Below are positions 15,562 to 24,255 of a DNA stretch of 64,000 nucleotides, piece after piece. The notes beneath the pieces were generated by a model, which saw only the letters and a program-made list of their open reading frames with translations, made no database searches and was not told the DNA's origin. The position numbers and the translations under genes were made by a program. Source of the DNA: Mycolicibacterium llatzerense. GTDB taxonomy: Bacteria > Actinomycetota > Actinomycetes > Mycobacteriales > Mycobacteriaceae. The stretch lies in NCBI RefSeq assembly GCF_000878195.1, contig NZ_JXST01000030.1:1-64000 (forward strand), written 5' to 3'. Position 1 is the first letter of the stretch. Each line of letters starts with the position of its first letter.

Positions 15562-18027
15562 GTGGGGGACTTTTTGCCGGGTGACCGGCCGTGGTCGAGT
15601 GTTGTTCGTTGGTGGCCGGTGGTGGTGGCATTGGTGGTCACTGTCGCGCTCACCGCCGGCGGACTGCATTGGTTTGCCAGTTCGGGACGGTCAGGGTCAG
15701 CAGGTGAGCCTGCTGCATCAACTGCGCAGCAGTTCGCCGACGCAGCAATGGAAGCGTTCAGCGGGTCGACCACGGTCACGGTCCCGAATCCGGCGGTGAC
15801 GGCCCGCGAGCGGGCCGCGGGCTTGCCTGCGAACCCGGTCGCCGGCCTGACGTCGGCGACACCGGCCGGGCCGGTGCAGCTGGTCCTGCCCGATGGCCTC
15901 GGCACGGCCCAACACACCAGCAGCGGATCGGTCGTATACCCCGACACCGGAGCGGGTTTCGACTTCCTGGCCGAGAACACCGGCACCGGCACGCGCACGG
16001 TGGCTCGCATCAACAGCCCGGCAGGGGTGCGGATGGTCACCACCTTCGTACGCACGCCGGCCGATACGGTGATGCTGGCCCACCCCAACGGATATCTGAC
16101 GATCAATCGGGCGACCCCGACCGCGGAAACTGTCGGGATGTTCGCTCCGGCCGAAACCCGCGATGCCGCAGGCAAACTCGTGCCCTCGTCGTATGTGGCC
16201 CGCCAGCTGCGGCCGGGCCTGTATCAGCTTTCTGAGGTCATCGACCCGCGCCCGGGCACCGTGTGGCCGGTGTATGTCGACCCGCCGCTGCATGTTGGTG
16301 GCCCCGGTGGTGGACCGCTGCCGGCAGGGTTGTTCGACTCGATCACCAGCACCGTGTCCAGCGCAGCCAATGCCGTCGGGGAAGCGGTGTCTACCGCAGC
16401 CTCCGCGACGGTGTCCGGGGCGAAAGCCGTGGGAACGTTCGTGAAAAACAACCCGATGGAAACTGCGATCATTGTCGCCGGGGCTGCGGTGGCGGTGACC
16501 GGTGTGGGCGGGCCGGCCGGTGCCGCGGCGATCGCGGCGGCCGTCGCCAACGTGAGTGCCGCGGGCCTGCAGATTGCCTCAGAAGCCATGCCGGACAACC
16601 AAACCCTCGGGGTGATGTCTACGGTGGCCAACGCGGCGACCATGCTCACGCCCACCGGTGCGGCCAAGAAGATCGCCGAAGAAGGCGCTGAGCTCGCCGC
16701 CAAACAAGTTCTCACCCACACCGACGACGTCATCGACGCCGCCAAGGCCGTTCCCAACCCGGCACAGCTCCGCGAGGAGATCGCCGCCGCCGGCACCGCA
16801 GGAAAGCCGCCACTGCCCGGCGTGGAGACACCCAAAGCGCCGAACGCGCCGCCGGTATCGGTCAAGGCTTCCGAACCACCGTCAACGCCACTGGGTGAGC
16901 GCGCGCCGTGCGCGGGGCAGTCGTTTAGCCCGGACACGCTGGTGCTGCTGGCCGACGGCACCAAACGCCCTATCTCGGCGCTTAAGGCCGGGGACCGGGT
17001 GTGGTCCACCGACCCGGAAACCGGGCGCACCAGTGGACAATTGGTGCAGGCGGTGCTCGTCGATCACGACACCGATCTGCTCGACCTGACAATCACCAAC
17101 CCTGCCGATGTGGCTTCGGTGGTGCACACCACCGCCAAGCACCCGTTCTACCGCACGGCCCGCGCCCAGACGTCGTCGTCTGAGGTTTCCGAGCTGGCGG
17201 CCACCACCGGGACGGTGAATCGCTCGGGGGCTGATTGGGTTGATGCCAAAGACCTACGCTCCGGTGATCGGTTGGCCACCCCGTTCCGGGACAGCGTTGC
17301 GCACGTCGCGGCCAGCGCGCCGGTGTCGGGTACGGCCGATATGTGGGACCTCAGCGTCGAGAACACCCACACCTTCTACATCGCCACCCTCACCGCAGCT
17401 GTGCTGGTGCACAACTGCCCGATGCCGGGCGCCACACCGTACGGACCCGAAGAACCTAAAGGCGGGGTGTACGTCATCCACGACGCAGAAGGCAATGTCA
17501 GCTACACAGGTCGGGCTAAGGTCCTCGACAATCGCCTCTACGATCAGGCGGGGCGGGATGGCAAGCTACAGCCGGGCGACAGTATCCAGCTCTACCGGAC
17601 CGACGTGCGTTCTGAACAGCGTGGCCTTGAACAGCACTTCATCGACAAGCATGAGACGTTGTCCCCGCGTGACGCAGAACGTAATCCTGCGGGTCGCAAC
17701 CTGGTTCGTGGCGTCGCGAAAAGCAATCCGCGCGCAGGCCAGTACAAGCGAGCCGCCAACGACTACTTGAGTCGTATGCAGAAAGAACCGGAGATCACCC
17801 AGTTACCTGAGCGGGTGCAGCAGCGCCTGGACCAGCAGGACCGTTCGAGAGCCGCTGCAGATCAGCAACGCTCCGAAGCAATGAGCTCGGCACACGGAGC
17901 CAACGAGTCCCGCCGGGGAGAATCCCAGAGCGGCTCATCGGCATCCGGCAATAAGGAAGGCAAGAGCTCGAAGGGCAGACAGAAGCCGAAACGGCGTAAG
18001 AGCAAGTCGCATCATAACCATCCGTAG
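15562..18027 (+). CDS. Polymorphic toxin with Hint domain and GIY-YIG nuclease-like C-terminus
   Basis: The protein has 821 residues. A transmembrane segment (about 14-36) is followed by an actinobacterial surface-protein module with VPSSYV and WPVYVDP, and an alanine-rich region with a second hydrophobic stretch (about 300-335). A Hint (intein-like) domain runs from Cys450 to the splice-type junction His617-Asn618-Cys619, with the block B motif TAKH (His527). The C-terminal part has GVYVI (635-639), YTGRA (648-652), Glu690 in LEQHF and an Asn near 713, the GIY-YIG nuclease pattern, then a Lys/Arg/Ser tail. The GTG at 15562 follows aggggg; a GTG at 15541 lacks one. Two immunity-like genes follow. 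Confidence 0.8.
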   Translation: MGDFLPGDRPWSSVVRWWPVVVALVVTVALTAGGLHWFASSGRSGSAGEPAASTAQQFADAAMEAFSGSTTVTVPNPAVTARERAAGLPANPVAGLTSATPAGPVQLVLPDGLGTAQHTSSGSVVYPDTGAGFDFLAENTGTGTRTVARINSPAGVRMVTTFVRTPADTVMLAHPNGYLTINRATPTAETVGMFAPAETRDAAGKLVPSSYVARQLRPGLYQLSEVIDPRPGTVWPVYVDPPLHVGGPGGGPLPAGLFDSITSTVSSAANAVGEAVSTAASATVSGAKAVGTFVKNNPMETAIIVAGAAVAVTGVGGPAGAAAIAAAVANVSAAGLQIASEAMPDNQTLGVMSTVANAATMLTPTGAAKKIAEEGAELAAKQVLTHTDDVIDAAKAVPNPAQLREEIAAAGTAGKPPLPGVETPKAPNAPPVSVKASEPPSTPLGERAPCAGQSFSPDTLVLLADGTKRPISALKAGDRVWSTDPETGRTSGQLVQAVLVDHDTDLLDLTITNPADVASVVHTTAKHPFYRTARAQTSSSEVSELAATTGTVNRSGADWVDAKDLRSGDRLATPFRDSVAHVAASAPVSGTADMWDLSVENTHTFYIATLTAAVLVHNCPMPGATPYGPEEPKGGVYVIHDAEGNVSYTGRAKVLDNRLYDQAGRDGKLQPGDSIQLYRTDVRSEQRGLEQHFIDKHETLSPRDAERNPAGRNLVRGVAKSNPRAGQYKRAANDYLSRMQKEPEITQLPERVQQRLDQQDRSRAAADQQRSEAMSSAHGANESRRGESQSGSSASGNKEGKSSKGRQKPKRRKSKSHHNHP

Positions 18028-18109
18028 GGCAAACGAGAGCGGCGAATATTCCCCGGTCGGCGGTAGCATCGCCGATCGGGGAAATACGCACACCGAGGCG
18101 GGAAACGAG

Positions 18110-19120
18110 ATGAATACCAATCAACCTCCGGCAGTCCCGAAATCGCGGCCGCCGGTATCCCATTTCGTGCGGTGGCCGGTCACCCCGGATCAGTTGCCCG
18201 AACATCCGGATTTCCGCAGGATCATCATTCAAGATGACGATGACCTGCCGTCGGCCGCTGACTGGCAGCTTTTGGCCGAGTACATGTCCCAGCACCCGCA
18301 CCTGGGGTTATTCGTGGATACCACCGGGGACGGCTTGCATGACCTGGATTTTCTCGCCGAGTTCGGATGGCTGACCGATCTGACGGTGGAATGCATGTCG
18401 CTGCAGTCGGTGGACGGGCTACGGCATCTATCCAATCTACGGCGCGTGGCGTTAGGGCCGACGAAGCGGCGGGTATCGCTGGAAGTGCTGACCGAACTCC
18501 CCGAACTCACGAGCGTGTCGATCACTGATCATTCACGGGAGCTTGATGTCCTGGGCCAGATTCCTGGTCTACGCTCGGTGAGCTTGACCAGCGCCAAACG
18601 CGACGATCTGGAATTCCTCGCCGGGGCAACACAGTTGAGATCGGTGTACCTCACTATGGGGCGGATCAATGACCTGTCTGCCCTGACCCGGCTGCCGCAT
18701 CTCATCTCGCTGGACATGTATCGCACGAAGGTCACCGACCTGACCCCGATCGGGGAATGCACATCCCTGGTGAGCGCGTGGCTGGAGGGCCTGCCCGTTG
18801 GGGCACTGCCCGATCTGGGCGCACTCAGCGATCTGGTGGTCCTGGAGGTCGCCAAACTCAACGGCCTCGATGATCTCACCCCAATCGCACACGCCCCGAA
18901 CCTGCGGTATCTGCGGGCGCAAAGCAAAACCCTGCAGCCAGAAGATTTCATGGTGCTGGCGGGCCACCCCACCTTGGAGGTCATCGACGCGAACCTGCGC
19001 ACGGACGAGCTCAGCTACCAGGTCAACCAGATGCTCAATCTGGACCGCGACGCCACCAACCCGTACTACCAGAGGGCGTTCAAACACGAACTCGCCGCCC
19101 GCATCCGCGGCGAACAATAA
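18110..19120 (+). CDS. Leucine-rich-repeat protein, candidate immunity or partner protein
   Basis: The 336-residue protein has no signal peptide. From about residue 80 to 280 it consists of some eight internalin-like leucine-rich repeats (for example LTRLPHLISLDMYRTKVTDL, then LTPIGECTSLVSAWL). It starts 82 nt after the toxin gene and is followed by the Imm51-like gene, so it lies inside the toxin-immunity block. LRR proteins bind other proteins, and here the toxin domain is the natural partner. That role is inferred only from position. Confidence 0.7.
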   Translation: MNTNQPPAVPKSRPPVSHFVRWPVTPDQLPEHPDFRRIIIQDDDDLPSAADWQLLAEYMSQHPHLGLFVDTTGDGLHDLDFLAEFGWLTDLTVECMSLQSVDGLRHLSNLRRVALGPTKRRVSLEVLTELPELTSVSITDHSRELDVLGQIPGLRSVSLTSAKRDDLEFLAGATQLRSVYLTMGRINDLSALTRLPHLISLDMYRTKVTDLTPIGECTSLVSAWLEGLPVGALPDLGALSDLVVLEVAKLNGLDDLTPIAHAPNLRYLRAQSKTLQPEDFMVLAGHPTLEVIDANLRTDELSYQVNQMLNLDRDATNPYYQRAFKHELAARIRGEQ

Positions 19121-19151
19121 ACGCACACAACGAGAATCAGAGGTTTCGCCA

Positions 19152-19487
19152 GTGGACCCGTTCTTCCTCGACGACGAAGACCCCGCATCGGTGGCCCTGC
19201 TGCTGAGCACGGGCGATCTGACCGTAGACGCGGCCGTGGAAGCGCACGGCCATACACCCAACGGCGACTTCTGGACAGGGGTCGCCGAATACCTGATCAG
19301 CAACTACCGCCCAGATCTGTCCGATGTGTTCGAATTCGACCCAGAGGCAGGAACATTCGCCGCGTACGGTAATCGTGACCAACTGCTGGCACTGGCCGAC
19401 CTGATGCGCCCTGCGGTGACCGACTCCGATGCGATCGGAGCGCTCATCTCTACTGCCACCGCAGCTGGCCACGAATTCGACGACTAG
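19152..19487 (+). CDS. Imm51-like immunity protein
   Basis: This small acidic protein of 111 residues starts with VDPFFLDDEDP and contains GHTPNGDFWTGVAEYL, FEFDPEAGTFAAYG, and a C-terminal AGHEFDD. This is the layout I associate with the Imm51 immunity family, whose genes follow polymorphic toxin genes. The GTG at 19152 fits the downstream frame and lies 31 nt after the LRR gene. The expected role is binding and blocking the GIY-YIG-type toxin encoded upstream in cells of the same strain. Confidence 0.65.
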   Translation: MDPFFLDDEDPASVALLLSTGDLTVDAAVEAHGHTPNGDFWTGVAEYLISNYRPDLSDVFEFDPEAGTFAAYGNRDQLLALADLMRPAVTDSDAIGALISTATAAGHEFDD

Positions 19488-19610
19488 GAACAGACGAATC
19501 TCAAAGTGCTTCAGCGAATCAACGGACTTGGAGAAGGACTCCGGTCGCGATGATGCGGTCTTCCGTTGCAGTGGTGCTTGCGTCGGTGCGAGTGTCTCGC
19601 GTCGTGATGA

Positions 19611-20237
19611 TTAGACGGGTTGGCGGCGAAGGGCGTTGACGGCCGGTGCAATCCAAACATTGAGCAGTCTGCGGAGTTCTGGGCCTGGCGAATTCGGCGG
19701 CGACAGGATGAGTGATTGCATCGTTCGCAGCACGATGTGGATGATGTCGTCGTCGACGGCGGCCGGATCGAACAGCGACCAGTCGACATCGAGTCGTTCG
19801 AACATGGAGCGCACCGTGAGCGCGGCGGTCGGATTCGCCAGCGACACGATTTCGGCGAAAGCCGAACTGCGGTGCTCCTTCAGTAGGAGACCCACGTACG
19901 GGTCGTCCGGCAGCCGTTCTACGGCGACGGCGACGCCCTCCACGATGGCCTCGGCCGGGTCTCTGATACCCGCGAGAGTGGCGACCAACTCATCAATGAA
20001 CGACGACGACGCCTCCGCTGCGGTTGCCGAAATGAGCTCGTTATTGCTTGCAAAGTAGTGATAAATGGTTTGGCGTGTCACTCCGAGCCGACGCGACACG
20101 GCCGTGATGTTGGTGGCCTCGCCGAGTTCATCGATGGTCTGGCGGGTCGCCATCAGGATGCGCGACACCGCCTCGGCGTCACTGGCGGGCACATTCCCAC
20201 CCCAGCCACGGGTCCGCATTCGGCCTCCGCCCTTCAT
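19611..20237 (-). CDS. TetR-family transcriptional regulator
   Basis: The 208-residue protein has an N-terminal TetR helix-turn-helix (NITAVSRRLGVTRQTIYHYFASNNEL) and a helical ligand-binding body. The ATG at 20237 is chosen; an ATG at 20219 is possible. It is divergent from the P450 gene, and the 103-nt space between them contains an inverted repeat overlapping a TATGAT -10. It most likely represses the P450 and itself. Confidence 0.87.
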   Translation of the reverse strand: MKGGGRMRTRGWGGNVPASDAEAVSRILMATRQTIDELGEATNITAVSRRLGVTRQTIYHYFASNNELISATAAEASSSFIDELVATLAGIRDPAEAIVEGVAVAVERLPDDPYVGLLLKEHRSSAFAEIVSLANPTAALTVRSMFERLDVDWSLFDPAAVDDDIIHIVLRTMQSLILSPPNSPGPELRRLLNVWIAPAVNALRRQPV

Positions 20238-20282
20238 GTTGCATCGGGTGGATAAACGTTATCGAACCCCGCGCCAAGGTGG

Positions 20283-20310
20283 TCATACAGTTGACAAGAG
20301 ATTGTATGAT
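20283..20310 (+). promoter_or_regulatory. Candidate TetR operator and -10 for the P450 gene
   Basis: A perfect 7-bp inverted repeat TCATACA/TGTATGA (20283-20289 and 20303-20309) with a 13-nt spacer lies between the divergent TetR and P450 genes. The right arm overlaps a good -10 hexamer TATGAT (20305-20310), placing the start of transcription about 25 nt before the P450 start codon. Binding here would block transcription. Confidence 0.5.
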
Positions 20311-20340
20311 CAGTGGAAGGTGCAAACGAGGAGGCCTTCT

Positions 20341-21567
20341 GTGGCAAGTGCAGTGTGTCCGTTCGGATTCGGCTTCGACTTCACTGATCCCGAGGTGCTG
20401 TTGAAGGGGATTCCGATCAGCGAGTTCGCGCATCTTCGGCGGACGGCTCCGGTCTGGTGGAACGAGCAGCCCGAATCGATCTTTGACGATGGCGGCTACT
20501 GGGTGGTGAGCCGGCACGAGCACATCAAGGCGATCTCCCGCGACGGCGACCTGTGGTCAACCAACCGCAAGGGAGCGGTAATGCGGTTGCCTGATGGCGT
20601 GACGGCCGATCAACTGGAACTCACCAAAGCGCTGCTGATCAATCACGATGCACCCGAGCACACACGGCTGCGCAAGCTGGTCTCACGACTGTTCACCCCG
20701 CGAGCCATCGTGACGCTGGAAAGCAAACTCGCGGCCGCGGCCCGCGACATTGTCGCCGAGGCCGCGGCCAAGAACACCGGTGATTTCGTCCACGACATCG
20801 CGATGAAGCTCCCGCTCTTGGCGATTGCCGATCTCATCGGCGTACCCGAGGCCGACCGCGAAAAGCTGTTCGACTGGACCAATGCGATCATGAACACCGA
20901 CGACCCCGAGTTCGCCGGCGATCCGACCGCAGCCAACGCCGAGATCATGGGTTATGCGTACAGCATGGCCGAGGACCGCCGTCGGTGCCCGGCCGATGAC
21001 GTCGTCACGCGCCTGATCGAAGCCGACGTCGACGGCGAGGCGCTGGGTGACGTCGAGTTCGCGTTCTTCGTCATCTTGCTTGCGGTGGCCGGCAACGAAA
21101 CCACGCGAAATGCCATGACGCACGGCATCAATGCCTTCTTTGAACACCCCGACCAGTGGGAGTTGTTCAAAGAGCGGCGCCCCGACACGGCCGTTGACGA
21201 GATCATCCGGTGGGCGACGCCGGTGCACTGCTTCCAGCGCACGGCCAACGCTGACGTCGAGCTCGGCGGCGAACATATCAAGGCGGGTCAGAGGGTGGGC
21301 TTGTTCTATAGTTCGGCCAACTTCGACGAGGACGTCTTCGACAAGCCGTTCGAGTTCAATATTCTCCGTAACCCCAATCCGCACTTGGCATTTGGTGGGA
21401 ACGGCGCGCATTACTGCATCGGTGCGAATCTTGCCCGGATGGAAATCAAGCTCATCTTCGACGAGATCGCCAACCAGATTCCGAACATCGCCAAGCTCGG
21501 CGAGCCCGAACGGTTGCGCTCGGGCTGGATCAACGGCGTCAAGAGACTCGACGTCACGTACTCGTAG
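20341..21567 (+). CDS. Cytochrome P450, CYP125-like
   Basis: The 408-residue P450 has the I-helix motif AGNETT, the K-helix EIIRW (ExxR) and the haem loop FGGNGAHYCIGANLAR with Cys359 as iron ligand. Sequence along its length (GFDFTDP, NHDAPEHTRLRKLVSRLFTPRA, ILRNPNPHLAFGG, SGWINGVKR) follows mycobacterial CYP125, the sterol C26/C27 monooxygenase. The GTG at 20341 follows a ggagg site. FprB, an all-in-one ferredoxin and reductase, is encoded convergently next door and could feed it electrons. The substrate may be a sterol or another branched aliphatic chain. Confidence 0.92.
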   Translation: MASAVCPFGFGFDFTDPEVLLKGIPISEFAHLRRTAPVWWNEQPESIFDDGGYWVVSRHEHIKAISRDGDLWSTNRKGAVMRLPDGVTADQLELTKALLINHDAPEHTRLRKLVSRLFTPRAIVTLESKLAAAARDIVAEAAAKNTGDFVHDIAMKLPLLAIADLIGVPEADREKLFDWTNAIMNTDDPEFAGDPTAANAEIMGYAYSMAEDRRRCPADDVVTRLIEADVDGEALGDVEFAFFVILLAVAGNETTRNAMTHGINAFFEHPDQWELFKERRPDTAVDEIIRWATPVHCFQRTANADVELGGEHIKAGQRVGLFYSSANFDEDVFDKPFEFNILRNPNPHLAFGGNGAHYCIGANLARMEIKLIFDEIANQIPNIAKLGEPERLRSGWINGVKRLDVTYS

Positions 21568-21604
21568 CCCCCGGCATCCGCAAGCCGTTTCGGTCAAATC
21601 GGTA

Positions 21605-21642
21605 GGGCCGCACGCACGTCTACGGCGGTGTGCGTGCGGCCC
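21605..21642. terminator. Bidirectional hairpin between P450 and fprB
   Basis: Perfect 13-bp arms (21605-21617 and 21630-21642) flank a 12-nt loop in the gap between two convergent genes. It is GC-rich and without a long T run, and probably ends transcripts from both sides. Confidence 0.65.
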
Positions 21643-21654
21643 GATTCGTCGGGC

Positions 21655-23250
21655 TTATTGGTGGGCCAATGCGGCGGCGATCAGCTCGTGCCGTGATACC
21701 AGCTTCGAACGGTGGCGTCCGGCTGCTTGGCCCCGCTCGCACTCTGATTCGTCTATGGCTCGCCAGCCGTCCCAATCGAGTCGTACGACACCGCGCTCGG
21801 TCAGCAGATTGCGTAACACGTCCCGCTGCAGGACATCTCGACCCAGTGTGCCGGAATCGAAGTCGTCCCACAGCGCTGCCACCGTCTCCGCCGCGCATAC
21901 GCGGTTGCTACCGATTACGCCGCGCGGACCACGCTTGATCCATCCGGTGACATAGACGCCGGGAACCGGTACGCCTGAATCGTCGAGAACCCGACCTTGG
22001 TTGTTCGGCACCACGCCGCGGGCCGGATCGAAGGGGACACCGTCAATCGGGATGCCGCGGTAGCCGATCGATCGCAGCAGCAACGACGTCTCCAGGACCT
22101 CGCCATCGTCGAGGGTGAGCGCGGTAACATGCTGCGAACCAACGATTTCAACCGGCCTCCCGCCGAATCTGAACACGATCCGTTTATTACCCGGGGTGAC
22201 GGGACGCGCTGCGTACTCCCGCGCGATGGCAATCTTGCTCGCAGAATCGAAGTCAACTGCGGCCTCCTCGTTGATGGGGTCGCCTTGAATGACGACGTCC
22301 ACATCCGGCAGGTGGCCCAGCGCCAGGAACTCGCTGACCGAGAACGCGGCATCGGCAAGCCCGCGCCGGGCCAGAATCACCGCCTCGTCGATGTTGCTGC
22401 CGCGCAGGGCATCGAGCGCATGTTCCGCGATATCGGTGCCGCCAAGCTCGAGCGGGCCCATCGTGAGGACGCGAGCGACATCCAGCGCGACGTTTCCGTT
22501 GCCGATCACCACTGCGCGCCGGCCCGTCAGGTCGAAATGGTGGGACGAATGGTCGGGGTGGCCGTTGTACCAACCGACGAAGTCTGCGGCCGGGTGGCTG
22601 CCGGCAAGGTCCTCGCCGGGGAGCCCGAGGGCACGCGTGTCCGACGCACCCACCGCATAGATGACCGCATGATGTGAGGCCAAGAGTTCGTCGTGAGTGA
22701 CGTCCCGTCCGACTTCAACATTGAAGTGGCAGCTCACGCGGTCGTTGGCGAAAACCGAATCAAACAGGCGCACTACCGATTTCGTGTGCTGGTGATCGGG
22801 CGCGACGCCAGCCCGGATCAGTCCGAATGGTGTGGGCAACCGCTCGAACATGTCAACTTCCACGCCGTCGGTGCCGACCAGCTCGGCTGCGGCGTAGCAG
22901 GCCGCCGGGCCGGCGCCAACCACTGCTACGCGCAACCCACCCGGCCGCACCGGCGAGTGGCGCGCCGGTTCGGGTGTGGGATCGGCCTGTAGCGGGTGCA
23001 GGGCGAAATAGTCGGCACTGAGTTGCTTGAAGCGCTCCAGGTGCGGCGGCAGATCGTCGTCGTAATGGATTGCGTCGACCGGGCATTCGTCAAAACAGGC
23101 GCCGCAGTCGATGCAGCTGTCCGGGTCGATGTACAGCATCTCGGCGGCGTCGAATCCGCCGGCGCTGGGCGCCGGACGGATGCAGTCGACCGGGCACACC
23201 GGAATGCAGCTCGCGTCCTTGCAACAGTTCTGCGTGATGACGTACGCCAC
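21655..23250 (-). CDS. fprB: Ferredoxin/ferredoxin-NADP+ reductase FprB
   Basis: The 531-residue fusion protein begins with a bacterial 7Fe-type ferredoxin domain (CCKDASCIPVCPVDC and CIDCGACFDECPVDAI, two cysteine sets) followed by an adrenodoxin-reductase-like domain: FAD-binding VVGAGPAACYAA, NADP-binding VIGNGNVALDVARVL, and the closing GWIKRGPRGVIGSNR. It moves electrons from NADPH to redox partners such as P450s. The GTG at 23250, preceded by ggaagagg, gives the usual VAYVITQNCC start; an ATG at 23271 is less likely. The upstream region carries a TetR-type palindrome shared in sequence with the neighbouring TetR gene. Confidence 0.93.
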   Translation of the reverse strand: MAYVITQNCCKDASCIPVCPVDCIRPAPSAGGFDAAEMLYIDPDSCIDCGACFDECPVDAIHYDDDLPPHLERFKQLSADYFALHPLQADPTPEPARHSPVRPGGLRVAVVGAGPAACYAAAELVGTDGVEVDMFERLPTPFGLIRAGVAPDHQHTKSVVRLFDSVFANDRVSCHFNVEVGRDVTHDELLASHHAVIYAVGASDTRALGLPGEDLAGSHPAADFVGWYNGHPDHSSHHFDLTGRRAVVIGNGNVALDVARVLTMGPLELGGTDIAEHALDALRGSNIDEAVILARRGLADAAFSVSEFLALGHLPDVDVVIQGDPINEEAAVDFDSASKIAIAREYAARPVTPGNKRIVFRFGGRPVEIVGSQHVTALTLDDGEVLETSLLLRSIGYRGIPIDGVPFDPARGVVPNNQGRVLDDSGVPVPGVYVTGWIKRGPRGVIGSNRVCAAETVAALWDDFDSGTLGRDVLQRDVLRNLLTERGVVRLDWDGWRAIDESECERGQAAGRHRSKLVSRHELIAAALAHQ

Positions 23251-23296
23251 GGTCACACCTCTTCCGGCCATCTAAGTGAACGAGTCAAATGATACT

Positions 23297-23308
23297 GGAC
23301 AAGTGTCC
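23297..23308. promoter_or_regulatory. TetR-type operator, site 1 (upstream of fprB)
   Basis: The sequence ggaca-ag-tgtcc is an inverted repeat in the divergent region before fprB. It shares both arms with site 2, which overlaps the start codon of the neighbouring TetR gene. The pair suggests that one regulator controls both fprB and itself. Confidence 0.5.
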
Positions 23309-23436
23309 GATTTAGATACGCAGTGCGGGCTCCGATTGGCCATAACCGTCAATGCTCTCCGTCGCATCCGCGTGAAATCCTCTTATAATTGGTAGCTTCC
23401 TCGCAGCTGTTGCCCCTGAAGCGCCCTTTGAATACC

Positions 23437-23452
23437 CTGGACACATGTCCAG
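23437..23452. promoter_or_regulatory. TetR-type operator, site 2 (over the TetR start codon)
   Basis: A perfect 7-bp inverted repeat with a 2-nt centre, ctggaca-ca-tgtccag, covers the ATG (23445-23447) of the TetR gene. It is an extended version of the ggaca-NN-tgtcc site at 23297-23308. An operator over the start codon fits autorepression. Confidence 0.6.
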
Positions 23453-24032
23453 TATTGCGTTTCTGCCTGGCGCGTCCCGGCCTGATCCAGACCGGCAGCG
23501 CGTCCTCATGCGGCGTCGCGTGTTGGGCGCGGCCACTGCGTTGGCCCATTGGTCTTCGCGGACCGCGGGCGGGCCTACTGCGCCGGAATTGGCGACTCAG
23601 GCGCGCATCACCCAGTCGACGCTGCACGCACACTTTCCGTCGATCGACGCGGTATTCGCCGACCTCTACCTGGATCGCATGACGAACCTGCCACTGGACG
23701 CCGACCCCTCGATTCCGCTGGCCTGCCGTGTCAGTGCACAGCTGCGAATGATCAGTGAGATCTTCGATGACGAGCCTGAGCTGGCAATCGTGTGCACCCG
23801 CGCCCTGCTCGGGGAGGACGACTGCGTGGCCGAAATCCGTACCCGCATCGGCGAGGAACTGCACCGCCGCGTCACCGCCGCGTTGGGCGGCGGCGCCTGG
23901 CCGGAAGTGGTAGCCACCCTGGAGACCGTGTTCTGGGGCGCGCTCCTGCAAATGAAGACCGGCCTCGTGGGTCGCCGAACGATGGCCACCCACCTGGAAA
24001 CCATGGTCTCGGTCATCCTTGCCGACCATTAG
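23445..24032 (+). CDS. TetR-family transcriptional regulator
   Basis: The 195-residue protein has a TetR-type helix-turn-helix (PTAPELATQARITQSTLHAHFPSIDAVFADLY) and an effector domain with ELAIVCTRALLGEDD. The ATG at 23445 lies inside a perfect palindrome, so it probably binds its own start region. It is divergent from fprB, whose promoter region has a second copy of the same half-sites. Control of the FprB-P450 electron-transfer genes is a reasonable inference. Confidence 0.85.
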   Translation: MSSIAFLPGASRPDPDRQRVLMRRRVLGAATALAHWSSRTAGGPTAPELATQARITQSTLHAHFPSIDAVFADLYLDRMTNLPLDADPSIPLACRVSAQLRMISEIFDDEPELAIVCTRALLGEDDCVAEIRTRIGEELHRRVTAALGGGAWPEVVATLETVFWGALLQMKTGLVGRRTMATHLETMVSVILADH

Positions 24033-24255
24033 GCTGCCGCGAACGCCGCATCACAAGCGGTGCGCAGCGTGCTGAATTCGATTCCACCGCAGGTTGGTTC
24101 GTGCCATCGTCAGTTAGATCCAGTGGGATGACGAGGTGTCAAGGGCTTCGCAGGCCACCACGTGTATGCCGAAATATGCAGTGGATCAGCGCTTCCGGCG
24201 TTCATCGGCAGGTCGCTGCGGAATGGCCTCGGATCGAAGAGATTGTCGCACCTTG

